In this document: piece by piece, positions 1 through 9,289 of the stretch
How positions within the stretch are numbered: position 1 is the first letter of the stretch
Layout of the letters: the number at the start of each line of letters is the position of its first letter
Source of the DNA: UBA7672 sp963784415
Lineage (GTDB): Bacteria > Pseudomonadota > Alphaproteobacteria > Caulobacterales > Hyphomonadaceae
DNA length: 64,000 bases
Assembly (NCBI GenBank): GCA_963784415.1
Contig: CAWARK010000003.1
Coordinates: 106,892-170,891, forward strand
Direction: 5' to 3'
Program-made: the position numbers and the translations under genes
The notes under the pieces: model-generated
The model's database searches: none
What the model saw: the letters and a program-made list of their open reading frames with translations, nothing else
What the model was told of the DNA's origin: nothing

Positions 1-993
1 GACCATGCCTGTGCCATGCCCGCCATGGGGATGGTGATCATCGGTCAACCAGGCTGCGTCGTAGGTCATGGGCACCGCGAGCGCCTTGGCAAAGAGCGGA
101 TGGGCAGCGGAGACGCCCGTATCGAGCACACAGACCTTGGGCGCGTCTTCATTGGGCGGGAGAATCCGCTCGGCAAATTCGTTGACCCAGTCAGTCGGGC
201 CTACGCCGCCCTCCGTGCGCTCCAAGAACACACCTGGCTCGCTCTTCGACGGGCGGACCTCGCCGACAACACCGGCGCATCGCGCGACAAAGTCGCGGAC
301 CGTTGTGTAGTCGCCGTGCGCAAACAGGACGGTGGTGTCGGGAAAATGCAGCCGATCGGCGTGGATCGGCACATCCCGCCGCTGAGCCGCAGCGGCCAAC
401 TCGGCTGCGTATTGCTTCCGCGTCCAGATCTCCCACCAAATCTTGCCTTTCGGAGGGTCTGCGATCCCTTCGAACAATGCGTCCACTGCGGCACCGCGTA
501 TCACTTCGACAACTTCAAACCGCGCCGCGTCGGGCCGTGCGTCGCCCGTCAAAACGGGGCGACCATATCGGTCGAGCTTGTCGTCAAGAAACGCCCGCGC
601 CGCGTCGGGCACGAAAACGAGAGCCTGCTCGTTGCGATTGTCCGTGCGCAGCGACTTCAGCACGACAATGTCCTGGCCTGGAAACTCCAGACCGCCTGGC
701 AGCTTGGCGGCGGCCGCCCGCGCGCCCGGCAAGAGCGCGGCGGTCTCGAACTGGACAATTGCTCCCTTCTTTAGACCGCCGATGGCCTCGCGCGTATCAG
801 CTTGTCCATCCGGGATGGGCCCAAGGGCAAATGCGAGCTGCGAACGCAGGAGGTCGGCGTGCGCTCTGTAATCGGCGCGCCGCGGCTTGCCCTTCATGTC
901 CTTGTTTGGAAAGAGATAGTCCGCACGTTCGACGGTCTTGCTTATGTCGATATGCCGCTCGGAGCGCGCCCTGTAATCGTTCAAGTCAGTCAT
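1..993 (-). CDS. Subtilisin-like (S8) serine protease, IetS-like, partial at window edge
   Basis: The minus-strand frame is open from an ATG at 993 to the window edge, so only about 331 N-terminal residues are visible. The catalytic Asp lies in VLDTG (about residue 289) and the catalytic His in GGHGTGM (about residue 325). These are the first two members of the S8 triad; the Ser region lies outside the window. A run GGGGGA sits just upstream of the ATG. The gene begins 49 bp after an AAA+ ATPase on the same strand. This pairing is the known ietAS defence architecture, in which an ATPase and a subtilase act together against phage by an unclear mechanism. The long N-terminal region before the protease domain is unassigned here. 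Family call is strong; the defence role is inferred from the pair and the island setting. Confidence 0.82.
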   Translation of the reverse strand, partial: MTDLNDYRARSERHIDISKTVERADYLFPNKDMKGKPRRADYRAHADLLRSQLAFALGPIPDGQADTREAIGGLKKGAIVQFETAALLPGARAAAAKLPGGLEFPGQDIVVLKSLRTDNRNEQALVFVPDAARAFLDDKLDRYGRPVLTGDARPDAARFEVVEVIRGAAVDALFEGIADPPKGKIWWEIWTRKQYAAELAAAAQRRDVPIHADRLHFPDTTVLFAHGDYTTVRDFVARCAGVVGEVRPSKSEPGVFLERTEGGVGPTDWVNEFAERILPPNEDAPKVCVLDTGVSAAHPLFAKALAVPMTYDAAWLTDDHHPHGGHGTGMV

Positions 994-1042
994 CGTTCCC
1001 CCAATGCGGATATCGGGAGCATGATTCCTAAAAAGTTTCTAC

Positions 1043-2041
1043 TCAGCGCTTGCCCGTGAAGCGTCTGCGGAAGGCGCGCCTGTCTTCGAGCGCATCCTTC
1101 AATGACGCAACAGAAATTTTTGTGGCCCCGTCGAGAATCGCAGCCTTCACGACAACATCCGCTGCACGAGTCAGCTCAGCCTGGCTCAAGCCTTCCGTGT
1201 GATCAATGATGCCAGTCCAGGCGCGCGCGTTCAGCTTGAAGCTTCCTAAGCGCCGCGTGAGTACCGTCTTCGCGGCGTCAGCGTCGGGAAGTTCGTACAT
1301 CACGACTTCATCGAACCGGCGAGCAAGCGCGCCATCAAGCAGTTCAGCGTGATTGCTCGCGGCGATCACAAGGCTATCCGTGGCGTTAGGCTCTTCCATA
1401 TAAACGAGCACTGAGTTCAAGATGCGACGGATCTCGCCAATGTCGTTGGCCGCGCTCCGGCTGCTTCCGATGGCATCGAATTCATCGAGCAGATAAACGC
1501 CGCGCACCTGAACAATCTGATCGAAGAGAAGTCTGAGTTTTGCTGCGGTTTCGCCGAGGAATTTGCTGAACAGGGCGTCGAGATTGACGGTGAACAGCGG
1601 GAGATGCAGCTCTCCGGCAAGCGCCGAGGCCGTCATCGTCTTGCCGGTGCCAGGCAATCCCGCAAGCAGCATATGCGTCGTTGGAATACGTCCGTTGTCG
1701 CGCAGCGTCGCTCGCATCTGCTGTTCGCGAATAACCCGCTTCAGACGTTTGGCGATGCCGTCGGCAAGCACCATGTCGGAGAGCCGCGTCTTCGGATATG
1801 CGCTGCCGACGAGGTTTGTGAGCTCGCCTTTCGCTCGCGCCAGAGGAATTGGCGTCTGCTGAGCAGCGACAGGGCGATTCCGGCGCTGGTCGCGGGCCTT
1901 CTGAACAAGATCGCGGAGGCGTTCTGCTTCTTCTGGACGTCCTTCACGGGCCTCGGTCGCCGCGAGCTGTAGAGCAACAGACAGGAAGCGCTCGTCGTCG
2001 CCTTCAATATGAGAATTCAGCAGTGCGATTAGGTGTTTCAT
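1043..2041 (-). CDS. AAA+ ATPase, IetA-like partner of the subtilase
   Basis: 332 residues from the ATG at 2041, which is preceded by GGGGGGAGAG about 7 bases upstream. A frame extension to 2098 exists but has no such site. The N-terminal ~100 residues are helical and charged (MKHLIALLNSHIEGDDERF at the start). A single AAA+ module follows, with Walker A GLPGTGKT, Walker B YLLDEFD and a sensor-1 AASNH motif; it resembles the small FtsH/spastin-like ATPases. The downstream subtilase gene is co-directional and 49 bp away. Together they match the ietA-ietS defence pair. No defect is seen. Substrate and trigger cannot be told from sequence. Confidence 0.85.
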   Translation of the reverse strand: MKHLIALLNSHIEGDDERFLSVALQLAATEAREGRPEEAERLRDLVQKARDQRRNRPVAAQQTPIPLARAKGELTNLVGSAYPKTRLSDMVLADGIAKRLKRVIREQQMRATLRDNGRIPTTHMLLAGLPGTGKTMTASALAGELHLPLFTVNLDALFSKFLGETAAKLRLLFDQIVQVRGVYLLDEFDAIGSSRSAANDIGEIRRILNSVLVYMEEPNATDSLVIAASNHAELLDGALARRFDEVVMYELPDADAAKTVLTRRLGSFKLNARAWTGIIDHTEGLSQAELTRAADVVVKAAILDGATKISVASLKDALEDRRAFRRRFTGKR

Positions 2042-2538
2042 CGTCAACTCTCCCCCCGATCGCGGCATGTCGCAGCTTACCCTCTGGTCACTCTCCAACT
2101 CTTAATGGCGTCGAGCCAGTTCCTGCCGCGGCGACTAGCTCTTGCCGATATACTAAATACTAACGCGATGCCTTGGGCGTGGCTCCCGCCCCTGTCAATC
2201 ACGGTTTCTCGGACGAAACGGCAGCGGGCCATAACGCGCTATTCACTGGCGATCCCGCCGCGCACCGGCAGAAGAACCGCCTCGATTGACTCTATCAATT
2301 AAACAGAACCAAACAAGAACAATATTGCGCCCTGTTTGCGTAACGAAGCGCTGTTGCACAAGCATCGGGACGAGGTGAACGGCATTGGCGTAAAGCGCGC
2401 CGATGCGTTTTGCTGCATGTCGGTGTCGAGGCGATAGACCACATCCCGCCCCGCGGAAGCCTTGCTCAAGTCGGCTTGGATTCACTCCTCCTTTCCTCCT
2501 AGCTCACAGCAGAGAGGTTGAAGGACACACGCCCAATT
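2042..2538. other. Intergenic region, no gene recognised
   Basis: About 500 bp between the ATPase start and the integrase stop. A minus-strand frame of 80 codons (2243-2485) exists, but its composition is not protein-like and it resembles no family I know. The promoter of the ietAS-like pair should lie just right of 2041. No tRNA, terminator or repeat is evident. Confidence 0.4.
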
Positions 2539-3828
2539 CTACAGTTGCGCCTCCTCCCTCGCACGCCTGACCGTGGATCCAGCGCTTGTCGAAGCAGAAA
2601 GGCGAGCCGCGATTTGGCGCCCAATTTCGTCAGCCGCTCGCCTAAGCGGCGTGTCTGCCAGGTGCGCATACCGCTGAGTTGTGGACGCCTGTCGGTGACC
2701 GAGGATCCCGCCGATAAGCGGAAGCCCGATCCCGCCACTCGCACCAACGCTGGCGAACGTGTGCCTCAAGTCGTGAATGCGGACATCGCCGATGCCGGCC
2801 GCCTTGCGGATCCGACGCCACTCTTTGGAGAGGCCATCGAAGTGCCCGTCCGAGCGCGCCGCCGGAAACACCCACTTTGCATTGTCGTTCGTCCATTCGC
2901 GCTCGGCCGCCAGCAGATCGATGGCAGCCCCAGCCAGAGGAATGATCTTTGCGCCGGTCTTGCTGCTCTCGAGCCGGAGCATCCCGAACTCAAAGTCCAC
3001 TTCGGGCCATTTCAGGGCTTCAATCTCGCCGCGACGCGCACCCGTCAGGATGAGGAGCCGGATGATGGTTGCTGCCTTGCCAGCTGTTGGCGAGGGAGCG
3101 GGCGTATCGAGCGCCTGACCGAGCTGTCTGATCTCAGCGGCGCTTAGATAGCGATGCCGCTTCTGGCTTGGAGCCAGTTTGACCCCCAATGCCGGATTCC
3201 GCTCAATCAGCCTTTGATCCACTGCGAAGGACAGGATTGACGACAGCAGGCGGATCGTACGGGCAGCTGTCCCTGCACCACCCTTGACGTTGACAAGGCC
3301 CCGCTTCCTCCCCTTCCGCTTGGTGCGGGAGTCTCCCTTGGCGATCTGATTGCGAAGGTGCTCGATGTCACTTCTCGTCAGATCGACGACGGCGCGATGT
3401 CCAATCAGGGGTTTCAGGTGATGATTGGCCTGCGCCACCTCGTTGGCGATATTCTGCTGGGAGCGAGGTTCGCCGGTCCGTCGATTGGTCGTGACACCCG
3501 TTGTCGACCAGATGTCGATGAGCTCGGCAACCGTTGCAGCTGTCCGATGGCGAAGGCGCTCCTCCGCTGGATCTTCCCCTAGCCCCGCTTTCCGCAGAAC
3601 CGCTTTGGCTTCAATCCGGGCCTCGTCCACGGTCGAGGTTCCGTAGACGCCGACGGTGAGTTTCCTGAGCCTCGCCTTGCGACCGCCGCCAACACGATAC
3701 TGAACGACGAATGTCTTCTTGCCAGCGGGCCTGACGCGAAGTCCGAACATCGGAAGCTCGTCGTCCCAATAGATGCGATCCACCGCTTCGGGCATCACCG
3801 CATCGACAGATCGTTTGGTCAGGCGCAC
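2539..3828 (-). CDS. Tyrosine-type site-specific integrase
   Basis: 429 residues. The N-terminal ~90 residues are the DUF4102-like arm-binding region (starts MRLTKRSVDAV, with GLRVRPAGKKTF). A SAM-like core-binding domain spans about 95-200 and the catalytic domain about 215-400. Catalytic residues are visible: Arg in TGARRGEIEAL, HDLRH (His and second Arg), LGHRQ (His) and the nucleophile Tyr in TTQRYAH. It is complete and apparently active. It lies near a tRNA-derived 48-bp repeat at 4820, consistent with an integrase that inserts islands into the 3' end of a tRNA gene. Its 5' half and upstream region are duplicated immediately to the right. Confidence 0.93.
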   Translation of the reverse strand: MRLTKRSVDAVMPEAVDRIYWDDELPMFGLRVRPAGKKTFVVQYRVGGGRKARLRKLTVGVYGTSTVDEARIEAKAVLRKAGLGEDPAEERLRHRTAATVAELIDIWSTTGVTTNRRTGEPRSQQNIANEVAQANHHLKPLIGHRAVVDLTRSDIEHLRNQIAKGDSRTKRKGRKRGLVNVKGGAGTAARTIRLLSSILSFAVDQRLIERNPALGVKLAPSQKRHRYLSAAEIRQLGQALDTPAPSPTAGKAATIIRLLILTGARRGEIEALKWPEVDFEFGMLRLESSKTGAKIIPLAGAAIDLLAAEREWTNDNAKWVFPAARSDGHFDGLSKEWRRIRKAAGIGDVRIHDLRHTFASVGASGGIGLPLIGGILGHRQASTTQRYAHLADTPLRRAADEIGRQIAARLSASTSAGSTVRRAREEAQL

Positions 3829-4763
3829 CAGAACCCCCGTTTTTGCTCTATTTTTGAGACTGTAGCGCGAGATTTCTGGGCATCACCTGGGCATCACCGT
3901 GCACGGGAATCGGGGGTGATTTGAGGAAACAGGAGGAAACATAAATTGCCATCGGACCTTCCTCTCTGATGGATTTGCGGACTGTGAGTAGCGCTGCAAA
4001 CCCTTGTGGCATCAGCGAAATTGCCACGCGATGCTACAGCAGGTTATGGCTTGGCGATCTGATTGCGAAGGTGCTCGATGTCACTCCTCGTCAGATCGAC
4101 GACGGCGCGATGTCCAATCAGGGGTTTCAGGTGATGATTGGCCTGCGCCACCTCGTTAGCGATATTCTGCTGGGAGCGAGGTTCGCCGGTCCGTCGATTG
4201 GTCGTGACACCCGTTGTCGACCAGATGTCGATGAGCTCGGCAACCGTTGCCGCCGTCCGATGGCGAAGGCGCTCCTCCGCTGGATCTTCCCCTAGCCCCG
4301 CTTTCCGCAGAACCGCTTTGGCTTCCATCCGAGCCTCGTCCACGGTCGAGGTTCCGTAGACGCCGACGGTGAGTTTCCGGAGCCTCGCCTTGCGACCGCC
4401 GCCAACACGGTACTGAACGACGAATGTCTTCTTGCCGGAGGGCCTGACGCGAAGTCCGAACATCGGAAGCTCGTCGTCCCAATAGATGCGATCCACCTCT
4501 TCGGGTATCACCGCATCGACAGAGCGTTTGGTCAGGCGCACCAGAATCCCCGTTTTTACGCTACTTCTGCGACTGTAGCCCGAAATTTCTGGGCATCACC
4601 TGGGCATCACCGTGCACGGGAATCGGGGGTGATTTGGGGAAACAGGAGGAAACGTAAATTGCCATCGGACCCTTCTCATCTGATGGATTTGCGTGCTGTG
4701 AGTATCGCTGCAAACCCTTGTGGCATCGGCAGAATTGCCACGCGATGCTACAGGAGGATATGG
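3339..4763. repeat. Tandem ~0.71 kb duplication (3339-4049 and 4050-4763)
   Basis: Two adjacent direct repeats, similar but not identical, each start at CTTGGCGATCTGATTGCG and run through the integrase 5' half into its upstream region. Both end in GATGCTACAG followed by AGG(T/A)TATGG or a close variant. Scattered substitutions (for example near 3850 versus 4563) show the copies have diverged. This suggests recombination between two related islands, or an old duplication, rather than a fresh copy or an assembly artefact. Confidence 0.85.
4044..4541 (-). pseudogene. Truncated integrase remnant (N-terminal third only)
   Basis: The first ~163 residues match the intact integrase at 2539-3828 almost residue for residue (for example VIPEEVDR instead of VMPEAVDR). 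The frame then runs into unrelated sequence and stops at 4044. The whole catalytic domain is missing, so this cannot recombine DNA, although it could in principle bind arm sites. It forms part of the second copy of the tandem duplication and lies about 280 bp from the tRNA-derived repeat. It is probably the scar of a second island at the same attachment site. Confidence 0.88.
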
Positions 4764-4819
4764 AAGGTGGCAGGCGCTGATGCATGTCGACTCAGCCGAC
4801 TGCGAACGCTCTGTCTGGA

Positions 4820-4867
4820 TTCGTAATGCGGGGGTCAGGTGTTCAAGTCACCTAGGCAGCACCACTT
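4820..4867 (+). repeat. Attachment-site copy: 3' part of tRNA-Thr(CGT)-like gene
   Basis: A 48-bp block is repeated perfectly at 20139-20186. It reads as the 3' half of a tRNA: anticodon loop TTCGTAA (anticodon CGT), a T-arm AGGTG-TTCAAGT-CACCT, acceptor strand AGGCAGC and ACCA. The matching 5' tRNA half (GCTGCCT acceptor, D arm) is absent upstream, so this is a fragment created by integration and not a working tRNA. The match starts at the anticodon loop, a common crossover point for tyrosine integrases. Confidence 0.85.
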
Positions 4868-4960
4868 CCCGGACCTTTCGGCGCCCAAAACGCCCTACTT
4901 TTCACCCTACTTTTCTTCGCGTTCAGGCGGCCGTCGCGCCAGCAGCGCGATACTCTGTCG

Positions 4961-5866
4961 TCACGACCCAGGCACTACATCTTGCTCGTGCAACGTATGG
5001 GGGATGGCCAATTTAGACCCTGGCGGCAGAGCTTTGAAGTCGCGATCCCTCCCCGCCGGCCACGCGTCGGTTTGAGCAAGCAGAAGATCAGCCACTGGCA
5101 GATTGAACGTTTGGCTGGTCGGTAGATTCATCCCGTAGTGCTTGTAGATGCTCCGCCGCTCTGGCCGCTTATACGGCGAGACGGCCAGCGATCCTCCGTA
5201 GAACCCGGAATTGCAGATCACGATGTTGCAGAATGCCATCCGAGCAAGAGCCTCGGCGGCGTGCTCGAAGGTCGTATGGTCTTTGTTGTATGCCAAAATA
5301 AACAAGTGCTGCAGCTGAAGTCGATAGGTCGCGACCCGCTCTAAGTCGAGCATGTCAAAACAAACGGCGACCCCAAAACGCCCCGCTGGCCCACCATCGA
5401 ATACCCAAATCTCCGGAATCGACCGAAATGAATACCCGTACTTGGTCAGCAGTTGCCCCTCTTCATACGAACAGTAGGTCTTCCCGACGTATCGAACCAA
5501 CGAACTAGAGGAGGACGCTTCGCCCCATCGGTTTGGTACGATCACCATTGCTCGGTTGTGCGCTGCCTTCGGATTTGATCCTGGGACCTCCTCAAAGTCC
5601 AACCCCGCAATGATGATGCAATTCATCTGTTGGGCAATCCGTCGCAAACGCGGGCGGAAGCCTAGGGGGACAGCAACCTCAGGAATCAGCACGACCTGGG
5701 GCTTGGGCGTTTCCAATGCCAACGACGCGAGATGTTGCTGTAGCTCCGAGACCGCTCTTTCCTCCTCCATTGGAGCTATCGATATCGATCCCGCCCACGC
5801 TGCTTCGTTGTCTAAAGTCGTTTGAACTATTCCAACGCGAAGCCATTGCTGAAACGGAATCGTCAT
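4961..5866 (-). CDS. Nitrilase-superfamily protein, partner of reverse transcriptase (DRT1-like)
   Basis: 301 residues with a carbon-nitrogen hydrolase fold. The Glu-Lys-Cys triad is visible as E63 (LIPEVAVP), K129 (YVGKTY) and C169 (VAVCFDM), with a second conserved Glu near 135 (YEEGQ). The catalytic set is intact, so enzymatic activity is possible. The start ATG overlaps the stop of the upstream RT-associated frame as ATGA, which points to translational coupling. In the known DRT type 1 (UG1) defence system a nitrilase domain is fused to the C-terminus of the reverse transcriptase; here it is a separate protein directly after it. The substrate is unknown. The fold call is strong; the defence role is inferred from family and context. 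Confidence 0.8.
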   Translation of the reverse strand: MTIPFQQWLRVGIVQTTLDNEAAWAGSISIAPMEEERAVSELQQHLASLALETPKPQVVLIPEVAVPLGFRPRLRRIAQQMNCIIIAGLDFEEVPGSNPKAAHNRAMVIVPNRWGEASSSSSLVRYVGKTYCSYEEGQLLTKYGYSFRSIPEIWVFDGGPAGRFGVAVCFDMLDLERVATYRLQLQHLFILAYNKDHTTFEHAAEALARMAFCNIVICNSGFYGGSLAVSPYKRPERRSIYKHYGMNLPTSQTFNLPVADLLLAQTDAWPAGRDRDFKALPPGSKLAIPHTLHEQDVVPGS

Positions 5867-7404
5867 TGGTCGACATCCTGCTCAACGACAGGCTCAGCGG
5901 TGCGCTTCAACTGTCGAACATTCATTGGGATTAGCTGGCGTGGTGCGTGATTCAGAACGCTGATCTGTCCACGCTCTAGAACGGCCTGCGCCCTCTCAAT
6001 TGCCTTGATCAGGTCTGCCACACCCCGCAGAATTGGAGGGTCCGACCTTGTATCGTTGATGACCTCCACCTTCTTAATGCCGAAAAATGCCCATGGTGTA
6101 AGCCGCATCCTCGCCGTCTCTGAACTCCGCGGCAGCAGAGAAGCCTCCAAAATCGCCAGGGTGTGCGAAGAAACTGGAACCTCCTCCAGCAAGGCTCTCA
6201 GGAAGGTCGCCGTGTCGCGCTCACCGCCCTCGACGTTCCAGTGCGAAGGAAGCGCGAAGTCGCGAGCTATAAGGCCAATGAGAAGAAGCCCACAGCCTCG
6301 AAGCCTCGCTTCCCAAACCGATAGCAAGTCGTTTTGATCGGGACCTAGCCGGGGCTGACGCCGATAGTCTTGTATAGCGACCTTAGTAAGTCTGACTCCA
6401 TCCTTTGATTGTCTCATTGCGTGGCGCCATGATTCCCACGTCCAGCGCGCATTCGTGCCGTCGCCAGGCCGCTTATCAAGCCACGCGGCGGATATCAGCA
6501 CGTTTCCGGGATGCAGGTGATCAAGCCGAGTTTCGTCCGTTCCGAACTTCAGTAGTGGAATCAATATCTGCCGAAGAATCTCAAGGTCGGTCCATTCACT
6601 GCTGCGCGGATCAAATCCGTCGTCGGGTAGGGCCGCTTGCAACCTCACCACCCACTCCAATCCGGTGACGTATGACCCCGACTTTGCTCTCTCGCTGTTA
6701 TGGCGCTCCATCAGACGGCTAAGCTGCTTAGTGGCGAAAGCAGGTCCTGTTCGCTCGCCAGCGTTGGATCCAAGATACTCAAGGAGCCATCCACCGTCAT
6801 CTAGTGCCAGGCTGCTCGCGACACGTGCGCGGGCGCCATCGCCAATAATCTCTCTCAAATACCGAGGGCCTTTTCGAAGGCTCTGCCAATCTGAAGAAAT
6901 GGCGGGATCGTGAGCCATGGCGGATCTGAACCAAACGTCGCTTGGCCGTACGCCTCTGTGGCGCACCACCGTTTCCAGCCACTGAACCCATACCCCTAGC
7001 GAGTATCCAGTCGCCTCCGACCACTTTTGCGATGGGTCAGTAAGTCGAAGCCCCGAAATGTCGTCTGACAACTTCATCAAACGCGCATGCATTAAGGGCA
7101 TTCGCCCCCAGTCTTTAGTCGCCTCGATGGCGTACGCGAGGCCAGCCGATAAACATGAATTGGCATGATAACTCGCAGCACGAGCGCCATCGTCAAAGCC
7201 AACGACACGGACAAGCAACTTTGCGCACGGGGGGGCGCTGAGACCTTTTAAGTATTGCCACGCTGCCCGCCTTTGTCGGCGCAAAATTCCAGGATTGTGA
7301 AGGTCACTGGCAGCCGTTGATGCGTGTTGTCCAATTACTTGGATCGCCAGCGGTCGATGATAGGCGGCCAAAGGCGCGTTCTCACCGCTAGCCGCGTCGT
7401 CCAA
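5863..7404 (-). CDS. Helical C-terminal region of the reverse transcriptase protein (frame-split)
   Basis: The open frame gives about 513 residues from a TTG that is probably not a real start. The same frame reads sensibly further upstream (GILGWLDDAAS), overlapping the end of the RT frame. Removing one G from the GGGG run (C run at 7436-7439 on the plus strand) joins the RT to this region as one polypeptide. The segment is mostly helical, rich in Arg and Trp, and shows no named domain. It sits where DRT1-type proteins carry a long linker between RT and nitrilase. The C-terminus ends at an ATGA overlap with the nitrilase gene. I read 5863-8962 as one gene with a sequencing indel; a genuine two-gene arrangement cannot be excluded. 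Confidence 0.65.
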   Translation of the reverse strand: MDDAASGENAPLAAYHRPLAIQVIGQHASTAASDLHNPGILRRQRRAAWQYLKGLSAPPCAKLLVRVVGFDDGARAASYHANSCLSAGLAYAIEATKDWGRMPLMHARLMKLSDDISGLRLTDPSQKWSEATGYSLGVWVQWLETVVRHRGVRPSDVWFRSAMAHDPAISSDWQSLRKGPRYLREIIGDGARARVASSLALDDGGWLLEYLGSNAGERTGPAFATKQLSRLMERHNSERAKSGSYVTGLEWVVRLQAALPDDGFDPRSSEWTDLEILRQILIPLLKFGTDETRLDHLHPGNVLISAAWLDKRPGDGTNARWTWESWRHAMRQSKDGVRLTKVAIQDYRRQPRLGPDQNDLLSVWEARLRGCGLLLIGLIARDFALPSHWNVEGGERDTATFLRALLEEVPVSSHTLAILEASLLPRSSETARMRLTPWAFFGIKKVEVINDTRSDPPILRGVADLIKAIERAQAVLERGQISVLNHAPRQLIPMNVRQLKRTAEPVVEQDVDQ

Positions 7405-8962
7405 CCACCCAAGAATTCCGAGCCAGGCTGCCTTGCCCCGTGAGCCGACAAAAATCGAGCAAACGGATGAACAGCCTGGGCTTCTCCGGATGATCAGAAA
7501 AAGCCCTCAGTATCATCAAGAAGAAATGGTTCAGCCGCTTGTAGTAACGCGACCGTTCGACTTGCTCCAACCGGCGTGCTGCGTGGACTTGGAGCGACCG
7601 ACGCGCTCTCGCGGCTGGCAACTCGTCTTCCGTGAAGACCTTCAAGTTCAATGGCCGTGAGATTGCTCGCCACGCCTGCACTAGCTCATCCGAGGGCGCC
7701 AAAGAGAGCGGCGCAAGTGAAGCCAAACGACCAGCGGCAAAAGACACACGCGTGTCCGATCTTATCTCGCGTTCCGGCAGGTCCGTGAGAAGCAACCATT
7801 CCAGCTCGCGTAGCCGCTGCCCCCGCGAGTCCTCCGACAACACATCAAAGTCTGCGCCGGCAAGTTCTGAGACAAGCGTGAGTGTCTTGGTCATCAACTT
7901 TGTAGGATGACGCCCGTCCAGCCGAGTAAGTTTCTTGCCTTCCTCCCACACGTCAGAGCCCGGCTGTTCGCGTCGCACGCTTGCCATCACAGCAGGGTCA
8001 AACTTTTTCTCCGAGACCTTCGGACCGACCTCCAAGCGCGAAAGTTCACCTTCGTAAAATTGAATCCACTCAACCAAGTCTTCGAAACTATGCGCCAAAA
8101 ATGCGTGATCATCGACAAATCGAAAATGTGCCACTCGCCGCTTGGTCAGCGCGCGTTCATCCATCACCCTGTCCAAGCTCATCATCGCTACGTTGGACAG
8201 AAAGCCAGCCACCATTAGGCCGGTAGGCACATGGGGGAATGCCCCAACTGGGGTAAACGGTTCCACGATAGGATTGCCGAGTAGCTCGCTATGTTTTTTT
8301 CCAATGCGGAAGTCGAGCATGCGATCCAAAAGCGACATCAACCACTGGTCGCCTGAGAAGTCCTCCATATGCTGAGCAAAGCCTGCGAGGATCGCGCTCT
8401 TGGTTATTGAGGGATAAAACTTCTCTAGGTCGATCGATGCGTAGAACAGCTCTGGATTTTTCTCAGGCCAGAAAGTGGATTCGAGATAAGCTGGTCTATC
8501 CCCATAAGTGAGCGCGGCCTGTTCTGCAGCATCAAGCTCCGACACGCCGGCAGAGCCTTGAGCCATGACGCGGGCCGCCAGGGACACGTGGCGCCGAAAG
8601 AGCGGCCAGCTGTGTTTGAACTTCCTAAACAAGAGCCCATTGGAATGCCGGTAAGGCCCAACCTCTAAACAACTCTCCGCTCCATCAGCTTCTTCGAACC
8701 AAGCTGCTTTATAAAGGCGATGCCCGTAGCTCCATGCCGGCATCTTCGAATCGAGAATGGGCCCGATGACGTTGATGATTGCGATCCAAGCGACCTGATC
8801 CGAAACCGAAACCCGGAAACTCTGTCGAAGTCGCGGCTTTCCATTGCTATCCGGCCCTTTGGGCTGAGGAAGGAGCCCTAGCGGCGACAAGCGATATGTG
8901 AGGGCCGCAAATCGCTTAGCGATCGTATTCAGATTGCGTTCGAGATTAAGCTCGAATTCTGT
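7388..8962 (-). pseudogene. Reverse transcriptase of UG/Abi (DRT1-like) type, 5' end lost to IS insertion
   Basis: About 525 native residues begin mid-protein at FELNLERNL and continue to 7388. RT motifs are visible: motif A FYASIDLEKFYPSI (catalytic Asp), motif B-like HVPTGLMVAGFLSN and motif C FVDD (in place of YADD). There is no maturase or HNH domain, so it is not a group II intron, and no template/variable repeat was seen nearby, so a diversity-generating RT is unlikely. Family RTs usually have a few dozen more residues before the FELNLE region. Those are missing because the IS3 element ends at 8962; the frame continues only by reading IS sequence up to a chance start at 9076. Expression could still come from within the IS. 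The downstream frame and nitrilase complete the locus. Confidence 0.75.
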
Positions 8963-8977
8963 GACCCAGCCCCCTGA
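8962..8977 (+). repeat. IS left terminal inverted repeat
   Basis: TGACCCAGCCCCCTGA, a perfect inverted match to 10214-10229. It marks the IS edge inside the reverse transcriptase coding sequence. Confidence 0.9.
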
Positions 8978-9022
8978 ATTCCGGCCACGAAATTGCAGAG
9001 TCCTCGATGAAGAGGATGGACG

Positions 9023-9289
9023 ATGCGCAAGAGCAGGTTTTCGGAAGAGCAGATCATCGGGATGCTGCGGGAGCACGAGGCGGGGGTGGCGACAGCCGAT
9101 CTTTGCCGGAAGTACGGGCTCTCATCGGCGACTTTCTACAAGTACAAGGCGAAGTTCGGCGGCATGACCGTCTCGGACGCCCAGCGCCTGCGGACGCTGG
9201 AGGGCGAGAACGGGAAACTGAAGAAGCTCCTGGCCGAGGCGATGCTGGACAACGCGGTGTTGAAAGACCTCGCCTCAAAAAACTTCTGA
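9023..9289 (+). CDS. IS3-family transposase OrfA (helix-turn-helix)
   Basis: 88 residues starting MRKSRFSEEQIIGML, the usual start of IS407-type OrfA. An HTH_Tnp_1 helix-turn-helix covers about 5-50 and a leucine-zipper-like helix about 55-85. It binds the terminal repeats and is fused to OrfB by a -1 frameshift at the AAAAAAC stretch (9277-9283) to give active OrfAB transposase. The frame is intact. Confidence 0.92.
   Translation: MRKSRFSEEQIIGMLREHEAGVATADLCRKYGLSSATFYKYKAKFGGMTVSDAQRLRTLEGENGKLKKLLAEAMLDNAVLKDLASKNF

Noticed and set aside
2243..2485. 80-codon minus-strand frame between ATPase and integrase
   Set aside because: No ribosome-binding site, no family resemblance and unprotein-like composition.
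4820..4867. Functional tRNA gene
   Set aside because: Only the anticodon loop to CCA is present; no D arm or 5' acceptor half lies upstream. The same holds at 20139-20186.
7388..8962. Diversity-generating retroelement, group II intron or retron RT
   Set aside because: No template/variable repeat pair, no maturase or HNH domain, no msr/msd-like structure recognised; RT motifs and the nitrilase fit the UG/DRT1 type better.
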